From Cephalotus follicularis (Eukaryota > Streptophyta > Magnoliopsida > Oxalidales > Cephalotaceae), in NCBI GenBank assembly GCA_001972305.1, contig BDDD01002891.1:1-64000 (forward strand): 64,000 nt of DNA, read 5' to 3'. Position numbers and translations under genes: made by a program. Every line of letters begins with the position of its first letter. Position 1 is the first letter of the stretch. The notes below the pieces were generated by a model. The model saw only the letters and a program-made list of their open reading frames with translations. It had not been told where the DNA came from and did no database searches. Below are positions 42,363 to 55,302 of this stretch, piece after piece.

Positions 42363-45300
42363 TCAAAACATGTGAGGATATAACGCTCTCACATCTTGTT
42401 CATGTTCCCACGTTGCTTCCTCAAATCCATGATACTGCCATAACACTTTGAACAAGGAGATGCTCTTGTTCCTTAGCTGCTTGGCTCGGCGATCTAGAAT
42501 CTGAACAAGCATCTCCTCAAAACTCATATCTATCCTCAATTCCAACGGCTCATACTGCAATACGTGCGAAGGATCTGGATGATACTTCCTGGGAATCAAC
42601 ACATGGAAGACATTATGTATCTCTGACAAATTGGGCGGTAAGGCGAGTCTGTAGGAAACTGCACCTACTCGCTCAAGGATCTCAAAAGGTCTTATGTACC
42701 GTGGGGCTAACTTCCCCTTCTTGCCAAACCTCATAATTCCTTTGGTCAGTGAAACCTTGAGGAACACATGATCTCCCACTAAGAACTCTAAGTCTTTCCT
42801 TCAGTGATCTACATAATTCTTTTGCCTACTCTGAGCCGTTAGAAGCCTTTCCCTTATAACCTTGGGCTTCTTTGTTGTCTCTTGCACAAGCTTTTGCCCT
42901 AGAAGGCTCTTCTCGCTTACCTCAAACCAACAAACTGGGGTTCTGCACTTCCATCCATAAAGAGCCTCATACGGTGCCATCCGATGCTAGAATGATAACT
43001 GTTGTTGTATGAGAACTCTACTAACGGAATTTGCTTATCCCAATTGCCACCCAATCCAACACACATGCTCGGAGCATATCCTTGAGAGTTTGAATCGTCG
43101 GTTCAGACTGACCATTTTTGTCTGGGGATGAAAAGCTGTGCTGAAGCTCAACTGAGTACCAAAAGATTCCTGTAGTTTCTTCTAAAATTGTGAGGTAAAC
43201 TGTGGGTCTCTGCCAGCCACAACGCTGACTGGTACTCCGTGAAGCCTAACGATCTCCTCAACATACAAATATGCAAACCTATCCAGCGAAAAAGTCATCT
43301 TGATCGCTAGAAAGTGTGCATATTTTGTAAAGCGATCAACGATAACCTATATGGTATCACAGTTAGTCCTCGTCCTTGGTAACCCTGTCACAAAATCCAT
43401 CGTGATATGCTCCCATTTCCATTGTGCCACTGGCAACGGCTGAAGCAATCCAGCTGGCCTCTAGTGTTCTGCCTTGACTTGCTGAAATACCAAGCAGGAA
43501 GCAACATACTTCGCTATCTCCCTCTTCATATTATTCCACCAATAGCTGAGTTTCAAATCTTGGTACATCTTGGTACTCCCTGGATGTACTGAGAAACTAG
43601 AGCGATGAGCCTGTGACAACAGCTCATCCTTTAGTTCCTTACCGTCAGGAATACAGACCCTGCCCTGAAACCTGATTAATCCATCACCACGAATCGAGAA
43701 CTCAGGTTTCAACCCTCCTTGACCATCCAATGCAACCTTGAGCAAGCTTCCATCCATACCCTGAGCCTCTCTGATTCTTTCCATTAACCATGGGCGTGCA
43801 TGAATCTGAGCTATGGTCAAGCAAGATAATCGGTGATTTAAGGCATCTACAACCACATTAGCCTTGCCTGGATGGTATTGTATTTCGTAGTTATAATCAC
43901 TGAGTAGTTCCATTCACCTCCTTTGACTCATATTCAGGTTTTTCTGGGAGGAAAGGTGCTTTACGCTGTTATGGTCCGTGTACACATCGAACTTGGTACC
44001 ATATAAATAATGCCTCCACTTGCGTAGTGCAAAGACTATCACATCCAGCTCTAGGTCATGAGTGGGATAACTCTCCTCACGAGGCTTCAACTTCCTTGAG
44101 GCATAGGCAATGACATTCCCATACTGCATCAAAACACAGTCCAAACCATTCCTCGATGCATCACTATACAGCACGAAGTCCTCATTACCCTCTGGTAAGG
44201 CCAAGATCGATGTATAAATTAGGTGATGTTTTAACTCCTGCAAACTCTGTTCACAGTTGTCATCGCAATTAAACACTGCCTTTTTCTGCATCAAGCTGGT
44301 TAAAGGTGTAGCGATGAGTGAGAATCCTTTGACAAAACAACGGTAATACCCCGCTAAGCCTAAGAAACTACGGACCTCTGTCACTTTCGTCGGCCGTTTC
44401 TAGTCCCTCACTACCTCTATCTTTGCTGGATCTACTGATAAACCAGCGCTGGAGAAAACATGACCCAAAAAAGCCACATCTGACAACCAGAACTCACATT
44501 TGCTAAACTTGACATACAATTGGTGGTCTCTCAAAACTTGTAATGCCAAGTGCAAATGTTCTCCATGTTCCTCCATAGACTTGGAATACACCATGATATC
44601 ATCAATGAAAACCACAATGAACTGGTCAAGATATGGACTAAACACCCTGTTCATCAGGATCATGAATGCAACAGTGGCATTTGTTACCCCAAACAGGATC
44701 ACAACGAACTCATAGTATCCATACCGTGACCTGAAGGTTGTCTTAGGAATATCTTCTGCTCTAACCCTTAACTCATGATATCCTGACCTCAAATACAACT
44801 TAGAGAACATTGAAGCACCTCTCAACTGATCAAACAATTCATCGATATGCGGTAGTGGGTACTTATTCTTAACAGTAACCCTGTTAAGCTGCAAATAATC
44901 TATACACATCCGCAAAGATCCATCATTCTTCTTGAGAAACAGGATAGGTGCTCCCCAGGGGGAAACACTCGTTCTGATGAAACCTCTATCGAGCAACTCC
45001 TGCAACTGAACCTTTAACTCTTTCAATTCAAGAGGTTCCATACAATAAGGAGCTCTCGATATCGGTACTGTCCCTGGTAGGAGGTCAATAATAAATTCTG
45101 TATCCCTCTCTGGAGGTAAGGATGTCAACTCATCTGGAAACACATCCAGATATTCATACACCACCGGAACATCCTCCAACCTCGGTACCCATTTCCTACT
45201 ATCTGTCACATGTTCCAAGTAACCACTGCAACCTCGTATCATTTATCGCCATGAAGGGCCGATATCATTTGAACTGGCAGATGATCTAAGGTCCCAATAA

Positions 45301-45460
45301 ATTGGAACGGAGATTGTCCTGACAGATTGAAGGTCACAACCTTCTCGTAGCAATCCACTCTAGTATAGTATGCCGCTAACTAATCAGTCCCTAGGATCAC
45401 ATCCAATTCACCCATCGGCAACACTATAAGATCTGCTAACAATAAACAGACGGTGATCTC
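42363..45460 (-). pseudogene. Tekay-1 pol: protease C-terminus, RT, RNase H, integrase, chromodomain
   Basis: From 45460 downward: end of protease (ADLIVLPMGELDVILGTD), RT with [27 protein letters not shown] and FIDDIMVYS, RNase H ([26 protein letters not shown]), then an integrase with [35 protein letters not shown] and VIVDRFTKYAHF. At 42363-42779 follow the GKLAPRYIRPFEILERVG tether region and a chromodomain-like end (ILDRRAKQLRNK.I.LFKVLW, ATWEHEQDVR). There are several in-frame stops (for example near 45240, 44385 and 43914) and at least one frameshift in the integrase around 43000-43150. A chromodomain normally targets heterochromatin. This copy is dead. Confidence 0.88.
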
Positions 45461-45730
45461 TGTTCACGTAAAAAGAATGTTTTAAAATTTATAGCCGCAA
45501 GTGCACGGATCATGCAGTAACGGGTCGAACGCAGGGAAACATACACTAGTTATAATTTATCCAACCTAAGCGAAGTATACCAAATTTAAGATAAACTATT
45601 AAAAACTACTCCTAATTATGCAAAAATAATAAAACAATTTAAAACAGGCAAGAAAAAAATAAAATAAAATAACAGACTAAAATAAAATAACGGACTAAAA
45701 TAAAATAACGGACTAAAATAAAATAATATA

Positions 45731-45869
45731 AAATAACACGTGCAAATTAAAACTAATTAAAACAATAAATAAAACTAAAGAAAATATATAATGGAACTAA
45801 AATAAAATAACACGTGCAAATTAAAACTAATTAAAACAATAAATAAAACTAAAGAAAATATATAATGGA
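45731..45869. repeat. 74-bp tandem duplication in AT-rich DNA
   Basis: The 65-bp blocks 45731-45795 and 45805-45869 look identical (AAATAACACGTGCAAATT..TATATAATGGA), offset 74 bp. They are preceded at 45640-45730 by several copies of GACTAAAATAAAATAAC. Identity of the blocks suggests recent slippage or unequal exchange. Confidence 0.9.
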
Positions 45870-46085
45870 AAATCGGTTTTAGGGTATAGAAACTCACCAT
45901 AGATTGTATTGAACAATTCCATTTAATTGAACGATCATACCTTGGTAAACAACGGCAGCCTTAAATCTTGCATTGTCCTCAATGCACTAAAAACAAACTA
46001 AAGAAAAGAAACATGCATGATCACACAAATATAAGAAATAATGCAATAAAATAAAGAACAAAGGGGTAGGGTTTACCGGATATGA

Positions 46086-48279
46086 TCATGGAGGCTCATG
46101 CAAGTCCATGGCCTCTTTCAGTGGCGCAGCCGGAAGCTCTAAAAATTTCTTCAATCGTTGCCCATTTACTTTGAACATATCATCAGTACCTGACTTACAT
46201 ATCTCAAAAACACCATGTGAGAAAACATTTTTAACAATATATGGACCATCCCAACGAGACCTCAATTTTCCAGGAAACAAATGTAAACGTGAATTATATA
46301 AAAGAACCTTGTCTCCTACTTCAAAACTTTTTCGTAAAATCCGCGCATCATGAAAAGCCTTGGTCTTTTCTTTGGAAATCTTTGCATTGTCATACGCGTC
46401 ATTTCGAATTTCTTCTAATTTGGATAATTGAAGCGCACGATGACTACCCGCGATGGAACGATCAAAATTTAAACGCTTAATGGCCCAATAGGCACGATGT
46501 TCTAATTCCACAGGAAGATGACAAGCTTTACCACAAACAAGACGGTAAGGAGATTGACCAAGATCAGTTTTGAAAGCGGTTCGATAAGCCCATAAAGCAT
46601 CCACAAGTCGCGTGGACCAATCCTTTCTATTGGGGTTAACTGTTTTTTTCGAGAATTTGCTTGATTTGGCGATTAGATACCTCAACTTTCCCACTTGTTT
46701 GGGGATGATATGGTGTGGCGAGCTTGTGAGTGATCCCATATCTTTCCATCAATGCTTCAAATGAACGATTGCAAAAATGAGTACCTCTATCACTAATAAT
46801 GGCACGTGGGGTGCCAAAACGCGAAAAGATATGTCCTTTGAGAAATTTAACAACTACGGAGTTGGCATTGGTTCGACAAGGAATCGCCTCAATCCACTTT
46901 GAAACATAATCAACAGCTAGAAGGATGTATAAGTTCCCAAACGAATTGGGAAACGGACCCATAAAATAAATACCCCACACATCAAAGATCTCGATCGTCA
47001 AAATTGGTGTCAAAGACATCATATTTCGTTTCGTCACACGGCCTAAAGCTTGACACGAAGCACAAGCCTTACAGTACTGAAATGCATCTTTAAAAATCGT
47101 CGGCCAATAAAAACCACATTGTAAAACTTTAGCAGCTGTCTTAGTCGGGCCGAAATGTCCACCACATGCTTGGTCATGACAAAAAGATAGAATCGAGCGA
47201 TGCTCATGATTAGGAACACATCGTCGCAAAATCAAATCCGGACATGCTTTAAAAAGATAAGGATCATTCCAATAATAATGTTTTGCTTGCGACAGAAACC
47301 TATGCCGAACTTGAGCAGACCAATCCGAGGGTACACTCCCCGTAACAAGATAATTCACTATGTCCGCATACCATGGTTCCCTCTCAACGCACAGAATGTG
47401 CTCATCAGGAAAACTCTCATTAATCAGACCATGGACTTCGGGTGGATTGGGAAGTCGGGAGAGATGGTCAACTACCAAATTCTCAGTTCCTTTCTTGTCT
47501 CGAATTTCAACGTCAAACTCTTGAAGAAGTAGAACCCACCGAATAAGACGTGCTTTTGCATCCTTTTTACTCATGAGATGTCGAATCGCAGCATGATCAG
47601 TATACACAATGACATGTGATCCTAAAAGATATGAACGAAATTTCTCAAGAGCAAAGACCACAGCTAAGAATTCCTTCTCAGTTTTCGTGTAATTCAATTG
47701 CGCATCGGAAAGGGTCCTACTAGCATAATAAATGACGTGAGGCAGTTTATTCATTCTTTGTCTAAGAACAGCTCCAATGGCACTATCGGAAGCGTCGCAC
47801 ATGATTTCAAAAGGCTCAGTCCAAATGGGTGCCTGAATGATAGGTGCGGAAGTGAGCTCCTTCTTTAAGCGGTCAAATGCTACAAGGCACTCATCAGAGA
47901 AAACAAAATCTTGATCCTTCGTAAGGAGCGAAGTCAAGGGGCGTGCGACCTTGCTAAAATCCTTGATGAACCTTCGATAAAAACCAGCATGTCCGAGGAA
48001 TGCTCGGATATCTTTCACATTACGAGGTGGAGGCAAATGCTTGATGACTTCAATTTTCGCTTTATCAACTTGAATTCCTTCTTTTGATACTATATGTCCA
48101 AGAACGATCCCCTTCTTCACCATGAAATTGCACTTTTCCCAATTAAGCACTAAATTCTTCTCTCGACTTCTTTCGAGTACTAATTTTAGGTGATGAAGGC
48201 ATTGAGAAAAAGAGGAACCATGCACAGAAAAGTCATCCATAAATACTTCAAGAAAGTCTTCTACCATGTCGGAGAACAA
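46086..48279 (-). pseudogene. Athila-lineage gypsy pol, 5' truncated in RT
   Basis: The frame opens just before the RT catalytic motif ([15 protein letters not shown]) and runs through RT C-terminus, RNase H ([26 protein letters not shown]), the integrase HHCC finger (H..HFG.TKTA.KVLQ.GFYWPT, C.ACASCQ) and the core ([28 protein letters not shown]). A frameshift in a run of seven A (minus strand; 46643-46649) moves the last part to another frame (46086-46739) with [29 protein letters not shown] and [13 protein letters not shown]. These phrases are typical of Athila. In [12 protein letters not shown] the acidic residues are kept. Everything upstream of 48279 (gag, protease, RT start) is missing. 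Confidence 0.9.
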
Positions 48280-48401
48280 GACGTATGAGTAGACATGCTA
48301 GGTCTATACGAAGTACGGCACGATAACGGCGGCAAGACGTATGAGTAGACATGCTAGGTCTATACGAAGTGTGTTCGTTGCGACAAATCGTATGAGTAGA
48401 C
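48277..48401. repeat. Tandem CGTATGAGTAGACATGCTAG repeats at the Athila truncation point
   Basis: Two 38-bp copies (48277-48314 and 48333-48370) share CAAGACGTATGAGTAGAC..GGTCTATACGAAGT. A third partial copy CGTATGAGTAGAC lies at 48389-48401. Offsets are 56 and 51 bp. The first copy starts within a few bases of the point where Athila RT homology ends. Confidence 0.85.
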
Positions 48402-49493
48402 TCCATTGAATTAAGCACCATTTATTCACCAACTTTTAGCTTCACCGATAAGATGTTTATGGATTTTAATCAGACAGACAAAGTGTGTGTGAAGGCAAAA
48501 ATATTGAAGAACAAATCAAATATTCAAGGATTTTTATTGATGGAATTGAAACAATAACAATCTAGGCTTTGTTCTTCCCCAAAACCTTAAAGAGTTTAGC
48601 TACAAAACATTAAGAAAACTAAACTAAAAATTGGACAAAGAAAATAAAAGGGAGGCGCTACTGTGTTTAGTGCGGCTGTTGTGTCTCTCTATTGCCTTTC
48701 TTGCGTTGCCACACTCCTCACTTTACTGTATGCAGTATATATATATATATGCCCAGCCGACAAAGAAACCTAATTTAATTGAAAACGTGGTCTGCTTGTA
48801 TTAGGCGCATGGGCTGAAGTCTTGATGGGTTGCATGTGGGTTTGCACGCATGCATTGCTTGTGCTTTGATTCCGTGGAGTGTATCAGGTGGCGTGTATTG
48901 GGCTGATTTCGGCTGGATTGATGTATGCTTGCATGGGAGGCATGAATTGGATTGCATGTTTGTTGATTATTGAATTGCGGCTGGACATGTAGATGTATGG
49001 GCTTCGTGGCGGCTTGATATTGGCTGGAGATGTATGCATGGAATGGACGCTGTGCATGGCTGATTTGCATGTTGATGGCGTTGAAGAATTGCAATGTGGA
49101 GAGTGACGTCGTGATTATATAATCAGTGGGTCCATGTGCTTCAACATTTATTTTCTTGCAATATCTCTTCATCGGAACTTCAGAATCAGTCGGCCCAAGA
49201 ACTAAAAGTGCTCCAAATAATTTTATGAACAAAATGAGTCCAATATTCAATATCTTTTGAGCCTTAAATTCTGACTTCTCTCGCTTAAGTGGGTGTACTT
49301 TTGAACCGATTTTAGACGTCAAACCACTTTAACTCAAAAAGTAGCGTTTTATCTCCATTTTCTCTTATTCCGCAATAATAGACATAATACCTGAAAATCA
49401 AATAAATACAACCACAGTAGCCTATTCCAAGCATAAAAATATAACAAATAACTCATTAAAAACCACACATTTTTATGCTAAACAATCTCTATG
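48402..49493. other. Unclassified retroelement-like interval
   Basis: No credible gene. It contains a (TA)n stretch near 48739, many GCATG/CATGC phrases around 48830-49060, and T/A-rich sequence toward the Tekay-1 junction. The style (short repeated phrases, no domains) suggests the LTR or leader of a retrotransposon I cannot name. Confidence 0.35.
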
Positions 49494-51141
49494 ACACAAG
49501 ACTTACACACCCACTCAGAAATAATAGGCTCTCCCACTAGGGTGCTAACCTCATCATAAAAGGCAAAGGTTCGGGCTCCACATTAACATAGCATATAAAA
49601 TGTGATACAATGTATGAATGGGATGAGACCGGATCTATAAGAGTCCGTGCCATATGCTGAGATATACAAATAGTGCCTCCTATGACTAAAGCAGATCCTT
49701 CTGCAGCTCTCTAATCCATAGCATATACCCTACCTTGCACGGTAGGTGTCGATCCCATAGGCAGCTTCCCACGATCTTTCCTTACTACTGAAGACGAACT
49801 GGTGCTAGGACGGCCCTGATACTGTTGTCCAGAACCACGGCCCTGCTGGGAACCAATACTCAGGTTCTGCTGGGAACCTTCCTGAGATCGACCCAAACTC
49901 TGCCCTAGCTGACTCCTTGAATGATATCTATCATGAGGGCACTCTCTAGCCATGTGATTAGAAGCCCCACAAACCATACACTTTTCGATCTTCCACCAAC
50001 AATCATCTGAGGTATGATTAGTGCGTTGACAATGCACGCACGGCTCAATAAAAGCCTGACCATGGCCATTGGAAAGTCTAGAGAGACCTCCCTGAGAAGA
50101 TGTCCTCCTCTGGTCCCTCTGCTGGAAGCCCTGTCCACTACCCCTCTACTGTGAGCCCCTGAACTGTCCTCTATGCCCCAAAAAATTGGGTGGACTGTCG
50201 ACACTCTGAGGCTTGCCACTCTGACCTGGGCTGCTGTCCCCTGATCTCTGTGACTTATTACTGCTCCAAGAACTCCTCCCTAACTGACCACTTGAAAAAG
50301 CAGGTCTCCTGCTACCAACTTGAATCCTCAAGTTGCATAACTCATCGGACACAGACTCGAGCTCACTGGCTCTGCTAGCCAACTTGGAGAAAGACCTCAA
50401 CCGAAGCGATACTAATCTCTGTCAAATGTCTGATCTAAGCCCAACAAGAAACTTCTTAGCTTTTCTGGCCTCCGTGCTGACCATGTGAAGAGCAATCCTC
50501 GCAAACTCAATGAACTTGGCTTCATATTGAGGCACCGTCATACTACCCTGCACCAAACTGAGGAACTCGGCTTCCCTTTTATCAACCTCTGTCTCAGGAA
50601 AATACTTTTCATTTAATTTTGTGACAAACAAGTCCCAAGACCTCTCTATCCCTGATTCTTCCTAGGAGGATTCAACCATCCTCCACCAATGTTTTGCCTC
50701 ACCCTACAACATATATGTAGCAAAAACAATCTTTTATTGGTCAGAACACTCCAAAAACCTGAAGATTTTATCCATCTACATCAACCATCTCTCAGAGGCC
50801 ATAGCATCTGAATCTCCCATAAAAGCTAGAGGATTTAGCTTCAAGAATCTAGTCAAAGAATCCTCCCTGTGTGTAGCACGTTCAACCGGTTTCTCTGCTA
50901 CCCCACACCTAGCTGGTCTTGCAGCTTGGGTTTGCTCTACTGTAGCTGCTTGTCACTGCATAAATTCGTTCATCTGAGCCATGATGGCATGCATTTCCCC
51001 CAGATAATCCCCGGGCTCTTCTTGAGCAAGTGAAACATCAGGTGTGACATTGCTTCCCTCTGGCTCTTCAACACCGCTTCTAGCCCTAGTACGCCTATCT
51101 GGCTACCTACCTCTAGCAGCTCCCCTCCTTCAGCCTTCCAT
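49494..51141 (-). pseudogene. Tekay-1 gag and N-terminal half of protease
   Basis: It starts at the ATG on 51141 (MEG..), about 180 bp after the PBS. A single frame has many stops. The Gag core has RFLKLNPLAFMGD, W..M.DKIF, and at 50422-50631 KLNEKYFPETEVDKREAEFLSLVQGSMTVPQY..KF.E.AR. Two CCHC knuckles follow: CVHCQRTNHTSDDC and CMVCGASNHMAREC, spaced about ten residues apart. The protease start (GGTICIS.., TLIDP.SSHSYI) has Val or another residue in place of the expected DPG glycine, and the frame runs into the insertion at 49494. Confidence 0.85.
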
Positions 51142-51320
51142 ATCTACCTTGTATAAGAGACACAAGGTCATATATCCAATTATCATAACCATAATTTAAA
51201 AACAGATGTAACAACCAACAATCTTATCAATATCACTTAATCCCAATACCAACAATCTTATCCATATCACTTAATTTCAATAGCCAAGGATCCTATCCTG
51301 GTGTAGCCAACATAGGGTGG

Positions 51321-51332
51321 GCTCTGATACCA
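51321..51332 (-). other. Primer-binding site of Tekay-1
   Basis: The minus strand reads TGGTATCAGAGC, complementary to the 3' end of initiator tRNA-Met, six bases from the LTR start at 51339. Confidence 0.9.
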
Positions 51333-51338
51333 CCTAAC

Positions 51339-52464
51339 TGTCACGCCCCGAACCCCAAGGAGGACCCGAGGGTCCAACACATGGCAGATCCGTCCATATG
51401 ATCAATCCTATACATGGCATCATATCCCAAAAATGTCATATATTAAAAACATTAATATACAACATGCATGCGGAAGAAAACCATTCAGATACTTCAATAA
51501 GTGAACCCAACCATATACATAACATTCAATATATATATATCTTAAGCACTGCCACAAGCCAACAGGTCACAAGCTAAAATACAATATGTCTCTTATACAA
51601 TAAGGTAGTTAAAGAACTGCACTGCCAAACATCCTGCTCTGCACACCATCCCATCTCACGTAGAAGCATCCTCAGCACTCCTCCCTAAATGTTGTGCCTA
51701 TTTCGAGAATGGACCAGCCAACCATAGATATGTAGGTAATACTATATGTAATGAAGTGTAACAAATATATATAAATATATGCATGGCGTGTGAGATGCAT
51801 GAATGCCAATTATGGACAGCTTTAGTATACCGACCATCCCTAAGTGGTGGTATACTGGCTATTCCTAATCACAAAAGTACCATAAGCCCACAGACACTCC
51901 ATAAGTCAATCCATAACCATCCATGGGTCAAACAATCCATAAGGTCTTAGTACTACTCTGCCCCTTCGGCCTGAGATAGTACTGCCACTGACTACCTCCC
52001 TTTTTGGGGTCGTAGCCGCGTGGGGTCGATATAACACTAACCACATCATTCGTACGATAAGGCTAGTTCACAATGGTCCCAGCCAAAAATACGATAGGGC
52101 TTGTCCGTAATGGTCCCAACCCATGATACGATATCTTATTGGTCCCCCCACAATGCGGTGATCCCCGTAGGTCCACCCCAAAGTGGGGTTCTCTTTACCC
52201 CCATATAATGTGGTCTAACAACCATAACCTTAATGATGGAAATGAAGATTATAAATGAGTTATCTCATAAGGTCTCAAACAATAACAACAATCAATTATA
52301 ACCATGCAAAACCTGTAACCCATGACCATATAACCATTTAAAGGATAGAGACCCTTAACATAAAGAATCACGTAGGATCCATCCGTCAAAACCATTCTAT
52401 AGCCATTTTCTATGACCATTTTCTTGGTCCCTATCGGAGTTGAGAAAACAATGGAGAGGAAGCC
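51339..52464 (-). repeat. Tekay-1 5' LTR, proximal part
   Basis: It aligns with 37212 onward with many small differences. It is broken at 52464 by the LTR of Tekay-2. The left flank at the break is AAGCC. Confidence 0.88.
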
Positions 52465-52629
52465 TGTAATAACTGCGACTTCAATTAAATGTGTATTAAA
52501 CCAAATTTGAAATTAAATATACATTTTAATTGAGTTATTTGTCCAATTATACTAATTTCTATGATTGGTAAATGTTTGGGGTGAATCGATATGCAATTGG
52601 TAAAGTATCAAAGGTTAGAAACCCTAATT

Positions 52630-52720
52630 TAGGCAGACAACCGACTGTCACAGGGCAACAGCCGACTGTCTGCCACGTGATGAAGGCAGTCGACTGCCCA
52701 CTAAATCCAGTCGACTGGTT
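52630..52720. repeat. CAGTCGACTG array A9
   Basis: Four copies in 90 bp: CAACCGACTGTC, CAGCCGACTGTC, CAGTCGACTGCC, CAGTCGACTGG. The consensus CAGTCGACTG is a perfect 10-bp palindrome with the same GTCGAC core as the other arrays. Confidence 0.9.
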
Positions 52721-53295
52721 TTACCTGGACAGATCTCCTGCCATGTGCAATGACATGAATGACAGGTGGGAATGGCACTTGTGTCTCACCACCTGCCAGA
52801 ACATGCAAAAGGAGAATGTTTGCATGTTCTCTGCAGATCTAACAACCACAATTGAATAATTAAAGAGAAAGTGGAGTGAGTGAGGCATGTGTTGGAGTAA
52901 AGAAAGAATGAAAGTGTGAGTGCACATGTATAGGTGACAATCTGATGAAATTAGGTGGGATCTTAACATTATATCAGCTGATTGTATGGTGGAATAAGTG
53001 TTAAAAACATTGAGAAAGATAGGAATTATTGAGAGCTTGCATTGGAGGATTAGGAAGCTCAAGGAAGGAACTTTTGAGGCTTTAGAATCTTGGTAAGTTC
53101 TTGATTCGAAATTCTTGTTGTTATGTTGATAAAATGTGACTAGAAATGTTAAATATCTTCTGTTAATGGATTAGAATTAACAACCTTGGAATTGAAATGA
53201 AGGTAGTAAGTGGATCAAATGTAATTAGTGATCATAATCTCTAAAATGGATTTTGATTGTTGCTAAGAGTTAGGATATATGCTTAATGGATCATA

Positions 53296-53298
<3 letters not shown>

Positions 53299-53327
<29 letters not shown>
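53299..53327. repeat. (TA)n microsatellite
   Basis: An uninterrupted AT dinucleotide run of about 28 bp inside the Tekay-2 LTR. Confidence 0.95.
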
Positions 53328-53330
<3 letters not shown>

Positions 53331-53899
53331 ACTGTTGAAACATACAAATCAATAGATGGATTGAGTAGATTAATTGGTTTATGGAAGTGGTAATGAAATC
53401 AAGTGGAATTGGTGACATGGTCTCTAGAATGGATTTTAATTGTTGTTAATGATTAGATATATGCTTAATGGTTTCCTTAAGAACATTGAAACCTTCTGTC
53501 AACACATTGAGATCATTGAATCGAAGATTGAATATTAGTGGACATAGAATTCATGGAAATTGTTAAATGGAAGATAAGACTTGGGGAAAATTTGATTGAA
53601 TTGTAATTGTTATAAATAGCTAGTGAAACCTACTGCTACTGATGCATAAGTCTATGAACATGCTTACATAGATTGATATTGCTGAATTGAGAGAGTGATT
53701 GTTGAAAGTGACTTGGAACTCAAAGAGAAAGATCACATCCAATTGATCTTGGGATAGCGATTTGAGGTAGGGGTAGTGATATGTTATGGAAGATTTGAGT
53801 ATGCATATTGTGTATGTTTATTTTCTGCATAATTACATGTATTGAATTGATTGGGAATTGAATTGGCATTACATGACTTGCTATTTCTGCATTTTCTGG

Positions 53900-53975
53900 G
53901 CAGAGGCAGTCGACTGCCGCCCAAAGCAGTCGACTACTCAACCCAGCAGCCGACTGGTTCTTGAGGGCAGCCGGC
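53900..53975. repeat. CAGTCGACTG array A10
   Basis: Four copies in 75 bp (GCAGTCGACTGCC, GCAGTCGACTAC, GCAGCCGACTGG, GCAGCCGGCTGT), about 1.2 kb after array A9 within the same LTR. Confidence 0.9.
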
Positions 53976-55302
53976 TGTTCTGGGCAGAAAATTCATGCAT
54001 TGATTGAATTGTTCCTGTTTGATATTGTTATTGAAATGTATATGCTACCACCATCTAGTATATACTGCTTGGTGTTATCTAACATCACAACTACTGGTAT
54101 TGCAACGATTGAACGAATATGTACTATATATACAATGCATGGTTTTAAACACCATTTTCAAGTGAGAACTCTTATTGCAAGAATTATTGATTTATGAAAG
54201 TGTTATCGAATGTGCTACTGTCACATTATTATAAACTGTTTTGGTGTCCTTTATCACCACCACCACTAGTATTTCAATAATCGAAACCAACTATGGACTA
54301 TGTATCCAATTTATGTAATCAAACTACCATTTTCAAGTGAACGATTATTGCCAAATAAACTACTGCTTTTTCCTCCTATATGAGAGGTACCTACTATTTT
54401 GTTTCCCAAATTGGAAACCATCATTGAAGTGATGTCGTTTTCCTCCAAAGAGAGGCACGATAAGTGAAGTGATATAGTTTCAAAAGAAAACTACTTTTAT
54501 TGCATATTGATAATATATGTAATATTATTCTTGAATTGATTGTATTGATTGTGTATGAAGTGCCGTGGTTGGTGACGGAGGTTGTCATTGACTACGGGTA
54601 TGTGATTCTGAGTGCCAGGAGTTGGCCAGCTTATCACCCCAGTGTGTTTGCAGTGTTAAACTACCCGCCAACGCCGGTAGTAAGTGTTACCTAATCTGTC
54701 ATTCTCGGAGCGCAGGGTGATAGTTAGGTGGTGCACTGTCAGTGCTAGGAGTTAGCGACATGTGTCACCCAGTGAATGTTGAATTGATTGTACCCTTGAG
54801 CGGTATTCTTGCATATGGATTGTTTATGGCCACTTGGCATGATTGCTTATATATTGGCCCATTCAAATGTTATTTTGATATAAACTGTCATACCTATTGC
54901 ATTCATATATTCTGTATCATACATTATCATTCTACTTAGCCAAGTGAGGACAACGGCTAACCCCTACAATTACAGATTAAGCGAAGACTCGGGGGATTGC
55001 CGCTGAAACTTGGATTGCTTCTTACTTTTGTTAAGGTTGTTATTTCAATTATTGATGTATCGTATTTTATTGAACGTTCATACCTCGTTGTATTGTAATT
55101 TCCTTCTATTAAGGATATTGTTGGTTTTACCCGCACGTAGTATGGGATGCGTGCGGACGGCTTGTAATATATATATATTCCGGCTTATCGAATGCTTCCG
55201 CAAATTTAATTTATGATTTATGCTGGAATATTATGCTTATTTCTGATATCACCACATATGCTGGTCCATGGTACGTGAATGGAAAACGGGGTGTGACAAG
55301 CA

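Larger units (their letters stand above)
45465..49493. mobile_element. Athila-bearing insertion within the Tekay-1 protease
   Basis: The Tekay-1 protease coding sequence stops at about 49494 and resumes at about 45464, so everything between is a later insertion. It contains a truncated Athila pol, AT-rich tandem duplications at its left side and unclassified retroelement-like sequence at its right. I could not identify LTRs or a clean target duplication, so it may itself be composite. Confidence 0.65.
37212..52464 (-). mobile_element. Tekay-1: Tekay-like chromovirus, decayed and multiply interrupted
   Basis: Minus-strand Ty3/gypsy element. The 5' LTR begins at 51339 (TGTCACGCCCCGAACCCC) and is cut at 52464 by Tekay-2. 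The PBS is at 51321-51332, gag at 49494-51141, protease to integrase and chromodomain at 42363-45460, and the PPT at 42320-42330. The 3' LTR runs 37212-42319 with a solo LTR inside. Without it the LTR is about 2.46 kb. The right end of the 5' LTR is not in the window, so the target duplication cannot be tested. Confidence 0.85.
52465..55298 (+). repeat. Tekay-2 5' LTR (2.8 kb)
   Basis: It starts TGTAATAACTGCG and ends GGAAAACGGGGTGTGACA, followed after four bases by the primer-binding site at 55303. It contains CAGTCGACTG arrays at 52630-52720 and 53900-53975 and a (TA)n tract at 53299-53327. No second LTR is in the window. Confidence 0.85.

Noticed and set aside
48801-49322. 173-codon frame
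   Set aside because: Low-complexity His/Gln/Ser-rich translation of CATG-rich repeats; no domain and no start context.
45465-49493. 5-bp target duplication for the Athila-bearing insertion
   Set aside because: Flanks TCACG and GACAC/ACAAG do not match convincingly; boundaries may be off by some bases or the insert may be composite.
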